A stretch of DNA of 64,000 nucleotides from Blastococcus sp. HT6-4 (GTDB taxonomy: Bacteria; Actinomycetota; Actinomycetes; Mycobacteriales; Geodermatophilaceae), in the NCBI RefSeq assembly GCF_039679125.1, contig NZ_CP155551.1:1612001-1676000 (forward strand), in the 5' to 3' direction. Of the stretch, positions 21,701-29,616 are shown piece by piece; within the stretch, counting starts at the first letter, position 1, and the number at the start of each line of letters is the position of its first letter. Below the pieces are notes generated by a model, which was not told the origin of the DNA, did no database searches, and worked only from the letters and a program-made list of their open reading frames with translations. Made by a program: the position numbers and the translations under genes.

Positions 21701-22231
21701 GCACCCACCCTCGGCCGCTTCCTCACCGTCGACCCGGTGGAGGGCGGCAACCCGAACGCCTACGTCTATCCGGCCGACCCGGTCAACATGTTCGACCTGG
21801 ACGGGCGTTGGGGATGGGCCAAGAAGGCGTGGAAGAAGGCCACGCGTGCCGTGGTCAAGACGTCGCTGAGCGCGTCCCGGTGGCTGACCAACAGCAGGTG
21901 GGGAAAGCGCATCAACAGGGTGTGTACGTTCGCGATCGGCCCGGCGTCGGCTGTATGCGGTGTCGTGTACACCGCCGCTTATGCCCGCCAGGGAAGATTC
22001 AGGGAAGCCGCTGTCTCGGCTGTCGGCCTGATCGGTGGGAATGTCGTGACGGGCGCCCTGAAGAGAGGTTATAGCCGGGCATACACGTCTGCCGCGGCAG
22101 CCTCTACGAAGCGATATCCAGTTCCGCGTCGTCCAGGAAGGGCATGGAGAGTTACCGCCTGGACCTCGAGCGAACTGCACGGAATGGCTGTGGGAGCAAC
22201 CATAGATCGCATAGGGAATCGGCGACGATGA
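15722..22231 (+). CDS. Secreted RHS/YD-repeat polymorphic toxin protein
   Basis: A 2,169-aa protein, the largest here. A Sec signal peptide is followed by AxA-type cleavage (VPAQA, residue ~41); an internal GTG at 15737 is an equally good start. Residues ~340-515 resemble a DNRLRE/carbohydrate-associated domain (RSLLRFDVSPV, VTWGNQPGID). Residues ~520-690 hold three LGFP-type wall-binding repeats (IRDKW..LGxP..GG.FxHFxGGSIY). YD repeats run through ~1090-1980. The RHS core hallmark is GVRLYAPTLGRFLTVDPVEG, then NPNAYVYPADPVNMFDLDG (~1985-2028). The last ~141 residues after DLDG are an unrelated basic, Gly/Ala-rich tip with hydrophobic stretches and visibly lower G+C, the position of the variable toxin in polymorphic toxins. 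Its stop overlaps the next gene by four bases. I do not recognise the toxin family. Confidence 0.9.
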   Translation: MGGFRVKVRSGFQSVTRWRSRGVLGLVVAAALSMSLLEAVPAQAAPDDRVLPDAAFEGSSQRPVPVPSAEQEPAPADVPPPALPPAPELPPVPEGLWPERDLEELNAALLEAARTGRPVELESETTETSISFAQPDGTVQVQTAAGPVRTEVDGDWIDVDTTLRLTENGVEPVAVTGEITFSPGGAEPMVRLSDGVSATLRLDWDGRLPEPELDGNTATYRNVMPHVDLVLSATRVGFEQHLVVKQRPNRATLATLRELQFPVAVNGAEMTEGKGGQLLVEDDGKVVGTAAAPIMWDSRTDPRTDEPVLTKAVGLDLADPMKRGTDSTLVLSPDMGMLTDPATVYPVTIDPTQALGPLGDTFVQSSILNTPQGGATELRSGTYDGGRTVARSLLRFDVSPVFNRVVQSANLALYHFHSWSCDPRWVDIRAAGDHDPARVTWGNQPGIDWSVAGIKANAHVAACPARWIDFNLTGWVAAHADARNGAPAVMPLAVTAGSEGDNFAWKKFNSGNAGGGVPTLTFAYDGRCDQYHGVLICGAIRDKWHAVGAWNSVLGLPIQNETCGLVRGGCFSHFQGGSIYWSPATGAQIIKGSIRDKWASMGWENSYLGYPTTDEVALSGGWFNHFEGGSIYGSRTPGMGFHDISGPIRDTWAGLGWENGWLGYPTSGPIPVAGGTRQEFHGGNILFDTRANATTVGAGVLKHPTQFQRVTQARTQLQATAKLPSGGGTYDGVRFQWRAYSLTPAEGWTDVNPGTLSLPDGSAVSGTWLPLADANGGKESTVYTWNATTSIPIDGLFQVRACLRVAGGTTERCTGVTQITVDRAGLTGANATSDAGPGTVGLLTGAYAVVGRDAEFTAPHGGIAATRSFTSNDPDRPGPLGPGWRMSLAVDEAGADFLSLVDRVDTALITRGDGTQMPFVRKSAHATDVNNYVGDGEASTEASTLTFVPGAAGTASSYVLTDLDGDKVTFTRADGGNGHLDRGLFRVTKVEAIRGKAGSTDLAPAVTTVVYTAAGNPRFLLAPTDAGAACPDPSVTTQPAGCRALEFVYTGSGAGERLAEVRLRAHGAAAPDGGLLTADTPVQAHSIVVATYRYDAQGRLASAADPRSGTSVGYTYRSDGRLATVTPVGATATWTLGYDDRLLPRLVSATLDDGPDGLPPQRTSVRYELPLDGSNAALPALTSAEIGRWGQKVRPTDMTAVFGADVVPAATPTAAQWRGAQLLAMDVNGRVVNTANFGGTVNQDTGADQAPAWRISTTEYDAEGRGNVVRELTAGNRDRALAVGTDAAAQAAQSRLLDTVHAYSADGVDLLRSYQPARLVTVAAGDRQVSARTRTTTTYDTGAEAGHPTPGTSRRLPVRTTVDAVEIHKGLPAGSTGTDPALPALDGRSRVTTLEYGTPNAWKLGAPSATRVDPGGGAAEVVTRQVIDEQGRTVSSTLPAGGTSTATAATTVKVYYSATSGEPGCASEAWAGWLCKSRPGGAPDTGAALPSSHVTRYDVYGNVVQVVETGAGVTRVVNTAYDAAGRPRRSGISGTGPEVGLQRPEVGTTYTAAGLVETTRLLAADGSAAGAPAEGTGPITRTYDAYGRLVSYTDGSGLVTTQSYDAVGRLITVANEHGTRTVGYDGDGERGSLPTSLDVSGIGVFTARYGADGSIVREELPGGLSATTVRDAAGDSVSLRYVKTAADGSTSEWLKSTATINGFDQVDSYRTVAITGLDRTNRYGYDNLGRLVTATDSTARDANGLPTGASCTRRYTFDVNGNRVGLAQSATAGAPAGTCPATVAAAAGYGYDTADRLKADAARATLRYDALGRTRVLPSVDTVDQGGDVALDYFVDDLVAGMSQAGRTTVFGLDATGRRVVRTDTDGTTPGARRATSLYSGDDDNPDVVKEPDNSYTRNISSFGGLASVVTKSGTSGAEVALQLANLHGDVAATVPAGAESPIDLRVTETTEYGLPRVRPAAGTTQARYGWLGTHQRDASTIGGLTLMGVRLYAPTLGRFLTVDPVEGGNPNAYVYPADPVNMFDLDGRWGWAKKAWKKATRAVVKTSLSASRWLTNSRWGKRINRVCTFAIGPASAVCGVVYTAAYARQGRFREAAVSAVGLIGGNVVTGALKRGYSRAYTSAAAASTKRYPVPRRPGRAWRVTAWTSSELHGMAVGATIDRIGNRRR

Positions 22232-22743
22232 CGATGTCGAACAATGAGCAAGTGCTCATCGTTCCTGTCGGGCGGGAGATCTGGCGACCGGTCTACGCGT
22301 TCGGTGCGATCGCTTGTCTCATTGCGCTTGTGGGCGTTCCGCTTGCAGCGCAGGGGGCGTCGGTCGCTCTCCCCGTCGTCCTCTTCTGCGTAGCGGCCTG
22401 CGCCGTCCTGGCGGTCGCTAGAACGCTCGTCTGGCGCCTACTGCCGGCACGCGTCACGGTCAGCTATGACAGTTCAGGACTGTTCGTCCGACGAGGCAGA
22501 AAGCTGGTGCGTCACTATCCGTGGGCTACTACCGAGCAGGTTCACCTGACGTGGGGTGACCGGTGGCCGGAGTGGAGCAGGTGGGCGATGTTCCCGTGTG
22601 TCAGCGTGGTCCACGAAAGTGAGAAGGGGTCGGTGATCGACCGCTCTCCAAGTTTCCTCCTCGTCCGACCACGAGACGTAGAACAGGCCGAGCGGAGAGT
22701 TGAGGAGGTGGTGCAACGGTATGTCCGGGTCCAAGGCCCGTGA
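22228..22743 (+). CDS. Candidate immunity protein, membrane-anchored (PH-like)
   Basis: The ATG overlaps the stop of the RHS gene (ATGA), the classic toxin-immunity layout. The 171-aa product has two adjacent membrane helices (VYAFGAIACLIALVGVPLAA and VALPVVLFCVAACAVLAVA, residues ~22-65). A soluble part follows (VTVSYDSSGLFVRRGRKLVR, then a Trp-rich WGDRWPEWSRW stretch) and resembles bacterial PH-like domains of small membrane proteins. G+C is visibly lower than the genome average, as in the toxin tip. A membrane immunity protein suggests that the cognate toxin acts at or crosses the membrane. The family is unknown; its role is inferred from position. Confidence 0.65.
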   Translation: MTMSNNEQVLIVPVGREIWRPVYAFGAIACLIALVGVPLAAQGASVALPVVLFCVAACAVLAVARTLVWRLLPARVTVSYDSSGLFVRRGRKLVRHYPWATTEQVHLTWGDRWPEWSRWAMFPCVSVVHESEKGSVIDRSPSFLLVRPRDVEQAERRVEEVVQRYVRVQGP

Positions 22744-22755
22744 CCCTTTGAACCG

Positions 22756-23108
22756 ACGGCGCGCGACGCCAACGGTCTGCCGACCGGCGCCTCCTGCACC
22801 CGCCGGTACACCTTCGACGTCGACAGCAACCGGGTCGGGCTGGCGCAGTCGGCGACCGCGGGCGCACGCTTGGCGGTCGCCCGAACAGTCGGGGAGCGAG
22901 TCTCCGGCCGTCAGGTCCTGGGATGGATGGCGGGAGGTGCCTTGAGGGGGCTACCGCGGGTTTCCAGAGCGGCATCGGGGCGACCGTCGGCAGGTTCGGG
23001 ACGACCGTCTTCCAAGCAACGCGGAAGTACGGCGGATACCGCGGAAGTGCTCGAGCCGCACGCGCTGGCGTGAGAGCGGCGGCCGCCTACCGCCTCACGA
23101 GGTTCTGA
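22756..23108 (+). pseudogene. Orphan, frameshifted RHS toxin tip
   Basis: Bases 22756-22866 copy 20933-21043 of the RHS gene with three mismatches in 111 bases, in the matching reading frame (TARDANGLPTGASCTRRYTF...). After GCGGGCGC the sequence diverges into a new tail: RLAVARTVGERVSGRQVLGW, MAGGALRG, then, after a one-base frame change at the G-run near 22944-22950, GATAGFQSGIGATVGRFGTT and onward to a TGA at 23106-23108. No start codon, core motif or signal peptide is present, so it cannot be made as a full RHS protein. It looks like a displaced C-terminal cassette that could recombine with the main gene through the shared 111 bases. Confidence 0.65.
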
Positions 23109-23341
23109 TGAGCGGGCGTCGGGAGAACCGCCTGTCGCATGCCGGGGGAGTGCTCTACTTCCTCGGGATAGTCACCGTCTTCTCGATCATCTCGGTCCTC
23201 CTGTTCGGCACGCCTGCTCCGCCGGAGGATCTGGCCGTGACGACGGGGATCATGATGGTCGTCGACTCGATCTGGCTGGGGGTCGTACTCATCTGGGGAC
23301 GGATCACACGGAAGCACCGTCGGAATCGGCTGGGGGGATAG
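23108..23341 (+). CDS. Small membrane protein, candidate immunity protein of the orphan tip
   Basis: The ATG shares its A with the TGA of the orphan toxin tip (TGATG). The 77-aa product has two helices (GVLYFLGIVTVFSIISVLLF and GIMMVVDSIWLGVVLIWG) and a basic C-terminus (RITRKHRRNRLGG). Size and layout fit an immunity protein for the displaced tip. It has no similarity that I can see to the immunity protein at 22228, apart from also being a two-helix membrane protein. No own promoter is obvious. Confidence 0.6.
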   Translation: MSGRRENRLSHAGGVLYFLGIVTVFSIISVLLFGTPAPPEDLAVTTGIMMVVDSIWLGVVLIWGRITRKHRRNRLGG

Positions 23342-23704
23342 CTCTCGAAACGGTTGGGAGGTTCGGGCGGATCGGCAGGTGCCCTGTCAACCTGTCCAGT
23401 CGTTCCAGGCGTGCGGCGGCTGTCCTCAGCAGCCGTTGTGACCATCCCGCTTCGAGATCCTCGGCCGCCGCGGCCGCCGGGCACCGGGCTTCCCGCGGTC
23501 CGCCGCCTTGTTGCGCGTCGCGTGCGTGGGGCGGCGTGGGCACTCTGGAGTCGCGTGACGGGGCGGCCCGGAGAGCCTGGTCGGTCGCGCGCCGAACAGT
23601 CGGCCCGTCCGTCAACGCCTGCGTGCCGGACCATGTCGTGACATCGTGATCGCAGCACCGGCACCGGGCGGCGGTCGCCGTGCCGGGACCCCACGGAGCG
23701 CGCG
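23342..23704. other. Non-coding gap at the end of the RHS island
   Basis: About 360 bases with short open frames on both strands but none with family resemblance, ribosome binding site or matching codon pattern. On the minus strand a fragment ending RGKPGARRPRRPRISKRDG might be a decayed gene remnant. I see no transposase, tRNA or att-like direct repeat. It probably marks the scar of earlier rearrangements. Confidence 0.4.
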
Positions 23705-24934
23705 ATGCGGTACCTCTTCCGGCCGCCGGCCGGCGACGCGACGGGCCTGCTCGCCCTGCCCTGGGAGCAGCCCCTCGAGGAGTGGGACCACGACCTCCTG
23801 CTCGACGTCCCGCAGCGCGGCATCTCCCGGCACGTGGTCCGCTTCGTCGCCGTCGAGGGCCGGGTCTACGCGCTGAAGGAGATCTCCGAGTCGCTGGCCA
23901 GGCACGAGTACGCGCTGCTCGCCGCCTTCGAGGGCGAGGGGCTCCCGGCGGTGTCGGTGCTGGGCATCTGCGTGGACCGGCCGGACGACCAGCAGGCCAT
24001 CCTGGTCACCCGCTACCTCGAGTACTCGATGTCCTACCGCTGGCTGTTCTCCCGGCCGCAGGTCGACCACTCGGCCGAGCAGCTGCTCGACACGATGGTG
24101 GTGCTGCTGGTGCGGCTGCACCTGGCCGGGATCTTCTGGGGCGACTGCTCGCTGTCGAACACGCTGTTCCGTCTCGACGCCGGCACCTTCTCCGCCTACC
24201 TGGTCGACGCCGAGACGGTCGACCGGCACCCGCGGCTCTCGCCGGGCCAGCGGGCCTACGACGTCGACCTGGCCCGCGAGCGGGTCGGCGCCGAGCTGCT
24301 CGATCTCCGCTTCGGCGGCCTGCTGCCCGAGGGCATCGACCCGATCGAGGTGGCCGAGAGCCTCGCTCCCCGCTACGCATCGCTGTGGGAGGAGGTGACC
24401 CGGGAGGAGGTGTTCCGCACCGACGAGCAGCGCTACCGGGTCGCCGAGCGGCTGCAGCGGCTCAACGACCTGGGGTTCGACGTCGGCGAGGTCGAGCTGG
24501 TCACCACCGAGGAGGGCACCCGGCTGCGCGTGGAGACGCGGGTCGCCGAGCCCGGGCAGAACCGCCGGGAGCTGTTCCGGCTGACCGGTCTGGAGGTGCA
24601 GGAGCGCCAGGCGCAGCGGCTGGTCAACGACGTGCGCGCCTTCCGTGCCTACCTGGAGCAGAAGTCCGGGTCGCCGGTGCCGGAGACCATCGCCGGGCAC
24701 CGCTGGCTGGCCGAGGTCTACCAGCCGGTCGTCGACGCGATCCCCCCGCACCTGGCCGGCCGGCTGGCGCCGGCGGAGATCTTCCACGAGGTGCTCGAGC
24801 ACCGGTGGTTCCTCTCGGAGCGGGCCGGCCGCGACGTCGGAACGACGAAGGCGGCGCGGTCCTACGTCGACCACGTCCTGCCGCAGACGCCGAGCGAGGT
24901 CACCACGCCGTCGGTCATCGCCCGGCGGAAGTAG
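23705..24934 (+). CDS. DUF4032 protein with kinase-like fold
   Basis: A 409-aa protein of the DUF4032 family. Residues ~45-175 look like a protein/small-molecule kinase core: RVYALKEI supplies a VAIK-like Lys, ARHEYALLAAF a helix-C Glu, GIFWGDCSLSNTLF an HGDxxxxN-like catalytic loop, and AYLVDAETV a DFG-like metal Asp. The C-terminal ~200 residues are helical and end in a conserved block (IFHEVLEHRWFLSERAGRDV). The substrate is unknown. In several actinobacteria this family sits beside trehalose/maltose-type ABC transporters, as here, so a link to sugar or glycan metabolism is a fair inference. The ATG at 23705 is the chosen start; no ribosome binding site stands out. Confidence 0.8.
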   Translation: MRYLFRPPAGDATGLLALPWEQPLEEWDHDLLLDVPQRGISRHVVRFVAVEGRVYALKEISESLARHEYALLAAFEGEGLPAVSVLGICVDRPDDQQAILVTRYLEYSMSYRWLFSRPQVDHSAEQLLDTMVVLLVRLHLAGIFWGDCSLSNTLFRLDAGTFSAYLVDAETVDRHPRLSPGQRAYDVDLARERVGAELLDLRFGGLLPEGIDPIEVAESLAPRYASLWEEVTREEVFRTDEQRYRVAERLQRLNDLGFDVGEVELVTTEEGTRLRVETRVAEPGQNRRELFRLTGLEVQERQAQRLVNDVRAFRAYLEQKSGSPVPETIAGHRWLAEVYQPVVDAIPPHLAGRLAPAEIFHEVLEHRWFLSERAGRDVGTTKAARSYVDHVLPQTPSEVTTPSVIARRK

Positions 24935-25007
24935 CCGCACGGAGGGGGGCTCGGCGGAGTGCCGGTCTCGGTCCAGTCGCGAATCGCTGCGGTCGGACCG
25001 GTTCGAA

Positions 25008-25036
25008 TTGACACTCCCTGTGAGCTGTATCACGCT
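25008..25036 (+). promoter_or_regulatory. Promoter and CRP-type site upstream of the sugar transporter operon
   Basis: TTGACA (25008-25013) is a consensus -35. Overlapping its spacer and -10 region is TGTGA (25019-25023), GCTGTA, TCACG (25030-25034). It matches the CRP/GlxR consensus TGTGA-N6-TCACA at nine of ten arm positions, and carries the T and purine at the inner positions favoured by mycobacterial Crp. Binding here would most simply repress or modulate the promoter in a cAMP-dependent way. Confidence 0.55.
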
Positions 25037-25088
25037 CCGATAGCCGTCGTGATCACCGTCGGGGGAACGCCAACGGAGGCGAGGACTG

Positions 25089-26396
25089 ATGCCGAACGCT
25101 CCTGGTCGGAAACGCCAGAAGAAGAGGGCAGCGGGTGCCGCGGCCTCGCTCGTCGCGGTCGCCGCGCTGTCGGCCTGCGGAGGTGACTCGGGCGACGACT
25201 CGACGCTCACGTGGTACACCAACCCGGACGCCGGCGGGCAGGCCGAGATCGCCAGCCGGTGCACGGAGGAGGCCGACGGGGCCTATCGCATCGAGACCGC
25301 TCAGCTGCCGCGCGAGTCCTCCCAGCAGCGCGAGCAGCTCATCCGCCGGCTCGCCGCCGAGGACGACTCGATCGACCTCATCAGCCTCGACCCGCCCTAC
25401 ATTCCCGAGTTCGCCGAGGCGGGCTTCCTGGCGCCGGTGCCGGAGGACGTCGCCGAGCGGGTCACCGAGGGCGTCGTCCAGAGTGCCATCGACGGTTCGA
25501 CGTGGGACGGCGAGATCGTCGCGGTCCCGTTCTGGGCCAACACCCAGCTCCTCTGGTACAAGGAGTCGGTCGCCGAGGCCGCAGGACTCGACATGGACGA
25601 GCCGGTCACCTGGCAGCAGCTGGTCGAGGCGGCCGAGGCCCAGGACACCCAGATCGCCGCGCAGGGCATCCGCGCCGAGGCGCTCACCGTCTGGATCAAC
25701 GCGCTGATCGAAGGGGCCGGCGGCTCGATCATCGAGGAGACCGCCGAGGACCCGGAGGACATCGTGCTCGGCCTCGAGTCCGAGGCCGCCGTGGAAGCGG
25801 CCGAGGCGATGCGGTCGGTGGCGACCGTCGGTGGCCCGGCCTTCTCCACCGCAGGTGAGGACGCCAACGTCGTCGACTTCGAGGAGGGCGACGCCGCGTT
25901 CATGGTCAACTGGCCGTTCGTCTGGGGCCGGGCCCTCGACGCGGTCGAGGCAGGCACTCTGGACGCGAGCGTGCCCGAGGACTACGGCTGGGCGCGCTAC
26001 CCGCGGACCGTCGAGGGCGAGGAGAGCAGGCCGCCCTACGGCGGTATCAACCTCGGCGTCGGTGCCTTCAGCCGGAACACGGACCTGGCCTACGAGGCCG
26101 CCGAGTGCATCGTCTCGCAGGAGAACCAGACCTACTACTTCCTCACCAACGGGAACCCGGCGTCCCTGGCGTCGGTCTTCGACGACCCCGAGGTGCTCGA
26201 GGTGTTCCCGCAGGCCCCGCTCATCCGGGAGTCGCTGGAGGCGGCCGCGCCCCGGCCGCAGACGGTCTACTACAGCGAGGTCTCCGGGGCGCTGCAGCGC
26301 GTCTACCACCCGGCGAGCTCGGTCGACCCGGGCACCACCGGCGAGGAAGCCGCCGAACTCATCAGGGCCGTCCTGCGAGGGGAGGAACTGCTGTGA
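25089..26396 (+). CDS. Sugar ABC transporter substrate-binding lipoprotein (LpqY-like)
   Basis: A 435-aa exported lipoprotein. The basic N-terminus (GRKRQKKRAAG), hydrophobic core and lipobox ALSAC put the lipidated Cys at residue ~32. Next comes an extracellular solute-binding family 1 domain (STLTWYTNPDAGG, LISLDPPYIPEFAEAGFLAP, VPFWANTQLLWYKE). The whole cassette resembles LpqY-SugABC, the trehalose recycling importer of mycobacteria; the real ligand could also be maltose or another alpha-glucoside. The ATG follows GGAGGCGAGG. The stop overlaps the next gene's GTG by four bases. Confidence 0.88.
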   Translation: MPNAPGRKRQKKRAAGAAASLVAVAALSACGGDSGDDSTLTWYTNPDAGGQAEIASRCTEEADGAYRIETAQLPRESSQQREQLIRRLAAEDDSIDLISLDPPYIPEFAEAGFLAPVPEDVAERVTEGVVQSAIDGSTWDGEIVAVPFWANTQLLWYKESVAEAAGLDMDEPVTWQQLVEAAEAQDTQIAAQGIRAEALTVWINALIEGAGGSIIEETAEDPEDIVLGLESEAAVEAAEAMRSVATVGGPAFSTAGEDANVVDFEEGDAAFMVNWPFVWGRALDAVEAGTLDASVPEDYGWARYPRTVEGEESRPPYGGINLGVGAFSRNTDLAYEAAECIVSQENQTYYFLTNGNPASLASVFDDPEVLEVFPQAPLIRESLEAAAPRPQTVYYSEVSGALQRVYHPASSVDPGTTGEEAAELIRAVLRGEELL

Positions 26397-27352
26397 CCCA
26401 GACCACGCTTCCCCCGGTCAAGAAGACCGAGCCGGTCTCGGCACCCAAACGGGGGCTGAGCGACCGGTCGCGCAGCGAGCGGAAGCTCGGCTGGCTGCTG
26501 GCCGGCCCGGCGTTCGTGGTGATGCTCGCGGTCACCGCCTATCCGATCCTGCAGGCGGTCTACGAGTCGCTGTTCTCGTACCGACTCACCGACCCGGCCA
26601 ACCGGGAGTTCACCGGGCTGACCAACTACTGGGTGATCCTCACCGACCCCATCTGGTGGCAGGCCATCTGGGTCACCGTCTTCATCACGGTGGTCACCGT
26701 GGCGGTGGAACTGGTGCTCGGCTTCGGGCTCGCCATGGTGATGGCCAAGGCGCTCAGCTCCATCCGGCCGGTGGTGCGCGCGGCGATCCTCATCCCGTAC
26801 GCGGTGATCACCGTGGTCTCTGCTTTCGCCTGGCAGTTCGCCTTCGACATCAACACCGGTTTCGTGAACTCCTGGTTCGCCTGGATTCCCGGGGTGACCG
26901 CGGACACCGACTGGTTCGGCGACAGGTGGCAGTCCCTGTTGGTCATCTGCCTGGCGGAGATCTGGAAGACCACCCCGTTCATCTCGCTCCTGCTGCTGGC
27001 CGGTCTGGCGCAGGTGCCCGAGGTGCTGCAGGAGGCGGCGAAGGTCGACGGCGCCACGTGGTGGCAGCGGCTGTGGCGGGTGACGATCCCGAACATGAAG
27101 GCGGCGATCATGGTCGCCCTGCTGTTCCGCAGCCTGGACGCGTTCCGGGTCTTCGACAGCATCTTCATCATGACCGGTGGCGCCAACGGCACCGAATCGG
27201 TGTCGTTCCTCGCCTACCGGCAGACGATCGCACGATTGGAGATCGGGCTGGGATCGGCGGTGTCGGTGCTGCTCTTCCTCGTGGTGGTGCTCATCGCCTT
27301 CACCTTCATCAAGGCATTCAAGGTCGATCTGGCCTCGACGCGGGGGGAGTGA
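26393..27352 (+). CDS. Sugar ABC transporter permease (SugA-like, MalF family)
   Basis: A 319-aa inner membrane permease with six helices. It shows the MalF-type EAA loop EAAKVDGATWWQRLWRVTIP (residues ~215-234), which contacts the ATPase. The long first periplasmic loop (SYRLTDPANREFTGLTNYWV) is typical of the SugA/UgpA type. The GTG start overlaps the stop of the binding protein gene. It pairs with the second permease three bases downstream. Confidence 0.9.
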   Translation: MTQTTLPPVKKTEPVSAPKRGLSDRSRSERKLGWLLAGPAFVVMLAVTAYPILQAVYESLFSYRLTDPANREFTGLTNYWVILTDPIWWQAIWVTVFITVVTVAVELVLGFGLAMVMAKALSSIRPVVRAAILIPYAVITVVSAFAWQFAFDINTGFVNSWFAWIPGVTADTDWFGDRWQSLLVICLAEIWKTTPFISLLLLAGLAQVPEVLQEAAKVDGATWWQRLWRVTIPNMKAAIMVALLFRSLDAFRVFDSIFIMTGGANGTESVSFLAYRQTIARLEIGLGSAVSVLLFLVVVLIAFTFIKAFKVDLASTRGE

Positions 27353-27354
27353 CG

Positions 27355-28188
27355 ATGTCCACTCGGAAGAAGGTCATGTGGTGGATCGGTGGCGCGATCA
27401 TCGTCGTCTACGCGCTGTTCCCGATCGCCTGGATCATCTCCATCTCACTGAAGGCCCCGTCGGACATCGCCAACGGTCAGTTCCTGCCGAGCAGCGTCTC
27501 CTGGGGCAACTACGAGACGGTCCTGACCGGAGATGCGAGCGAACTGTTCCTGCCCGCGCTGCGCAATTCGTTCGGCATCTGCCTGATCGCCACGGCCATC
27601 TCCTGCCTGCTGGCGATGTTCGCCGCCTACGCGATCGCCCGGCTGGACTTCCCGGGCAAGAAGGTGATCCTCTCCACGGCGCTGGCGGTGGCGATCTTCC
27701 CGGTCATCTCGATCGTGACGCCGCTGTTCAACGTGTGGCGGCAGATCGGTCTCTACGACACCTGGCCAGGCCTCATCCTCCCGTACCTGTCGCTGACACT
27801 GCCCATCTCGATCTGGACGATGTCGGCCTTCTTCCGGGAGATCCCGTGGGAGATGGAGCAGGCCGCCCAGGTCGACGGCGCCACGACGTGGCAGGCGTTC
27901 CGCAAGGTGATCGTGCCGCTGGCCGCTCCCGGCGTGTTCACCACGGCGATCATCGCGTTCTTCATTGCCTGGAACGACTTCGTCTACGGGATCGTCCTGA
28001 CCTCCACCGAGGCGGCCCGGCCCGTTCCGGCCGCGCTCGGCCTGTTCAGCGGCGCCTCCCAGTTCGAGGACCCGACGGGCGCGATCGCGGCGGCCGCCCT
28101 GATCGTGACGATCCCGGTCGTCGTCCTCGTGCTCCTCTTCCAGCGGCGCATCGTCGCCGGCCTCACCAACGGCGCGGTCAAGGGCTGA
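27355..28188 (+). CDS. Sugar ABC transporter permease (SugB-like, MalG family)
   Basis: A 277-aa permease with six helices and the MalG-type EAA loop EQAAQVDGATTWQAFRKVIV (residues ~168-187). The N-terminal WIISISLKAPSDIANGQFLP and the C-terminal end RRIVAGLTNGAVKG are characteristic of SugB/MalG/UgpE. The ATG at 27355 is two bases after the SugA stop. Confidence 0.9.
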   Translation: MSTRKKVMWWIGGAIIVVYALFPIAWIISISLKAPSDIANGQFLPSSVSWGNYETVLTGDASELFLPALRNSFGICLIATAISCLLAMFAAYAIARLDFPGKKVILSTALAVAIFPVISIVTPLFNVWRQIGLYDTWPGLILPYLSLTLPISIWTMSAFFREIPWEMEQAAQVDGATTWQAFRKVIVPLAAPGVFTTAIIAFFIAWNDFVYGIVLTSTEAARPVPAALGLFSGASQFEDPTGAIAAAALIVTIPVVVLVLLFQRRIVAGLTNGAVKG

Positions 28189-28193
28189 CCGCC

Positions 28194-28243
28194 ATGACCC
28201 CGACCTGCCCCACCTCATCGACCCACCGAGGGGACGACCACTG

Positions 28244-28244
<1 letters not shown>
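28194..28244 (+). CDS. Sixteen-codon ORF overlapping the sugC start
   Basis: ATG at 28194, six bases after the SugB stop, opens MTPTCPTSSTHRGDDH. Its TGA at 28242-28244 shares a base with the sugC-like ATG (TGATG). The layout fits reinitiation coupling between the permease and ATPase genes. Nothing suggests that the peptide itself has a function. Confidence 0.25.
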
Positions 28245-29551
<1,307 letters not shown>

Positions 29552-29616
29552 CCCAGGCCCACCGAGTCCGGCGCTCGCGCGTCCCTGCAGGGCCGGACTC
29601 CTGGACGGGGCCACGC

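Noticed and set aside
15722..23341. Type VI secretion or insertion sequence context for the RHS protein
   Set aside because: No Hcp, VgrG, PAAR, transposase or terminal inverted repeats were found. The protein has a Sec signal peptide and LGFP repeats instead.
23304..23615. Minus-strand 103-codon frame after the RHS island
   Set aside because: No domain, no ribosome binding site, and a composition like shadow frames. Treated as part of a non-coding gap.
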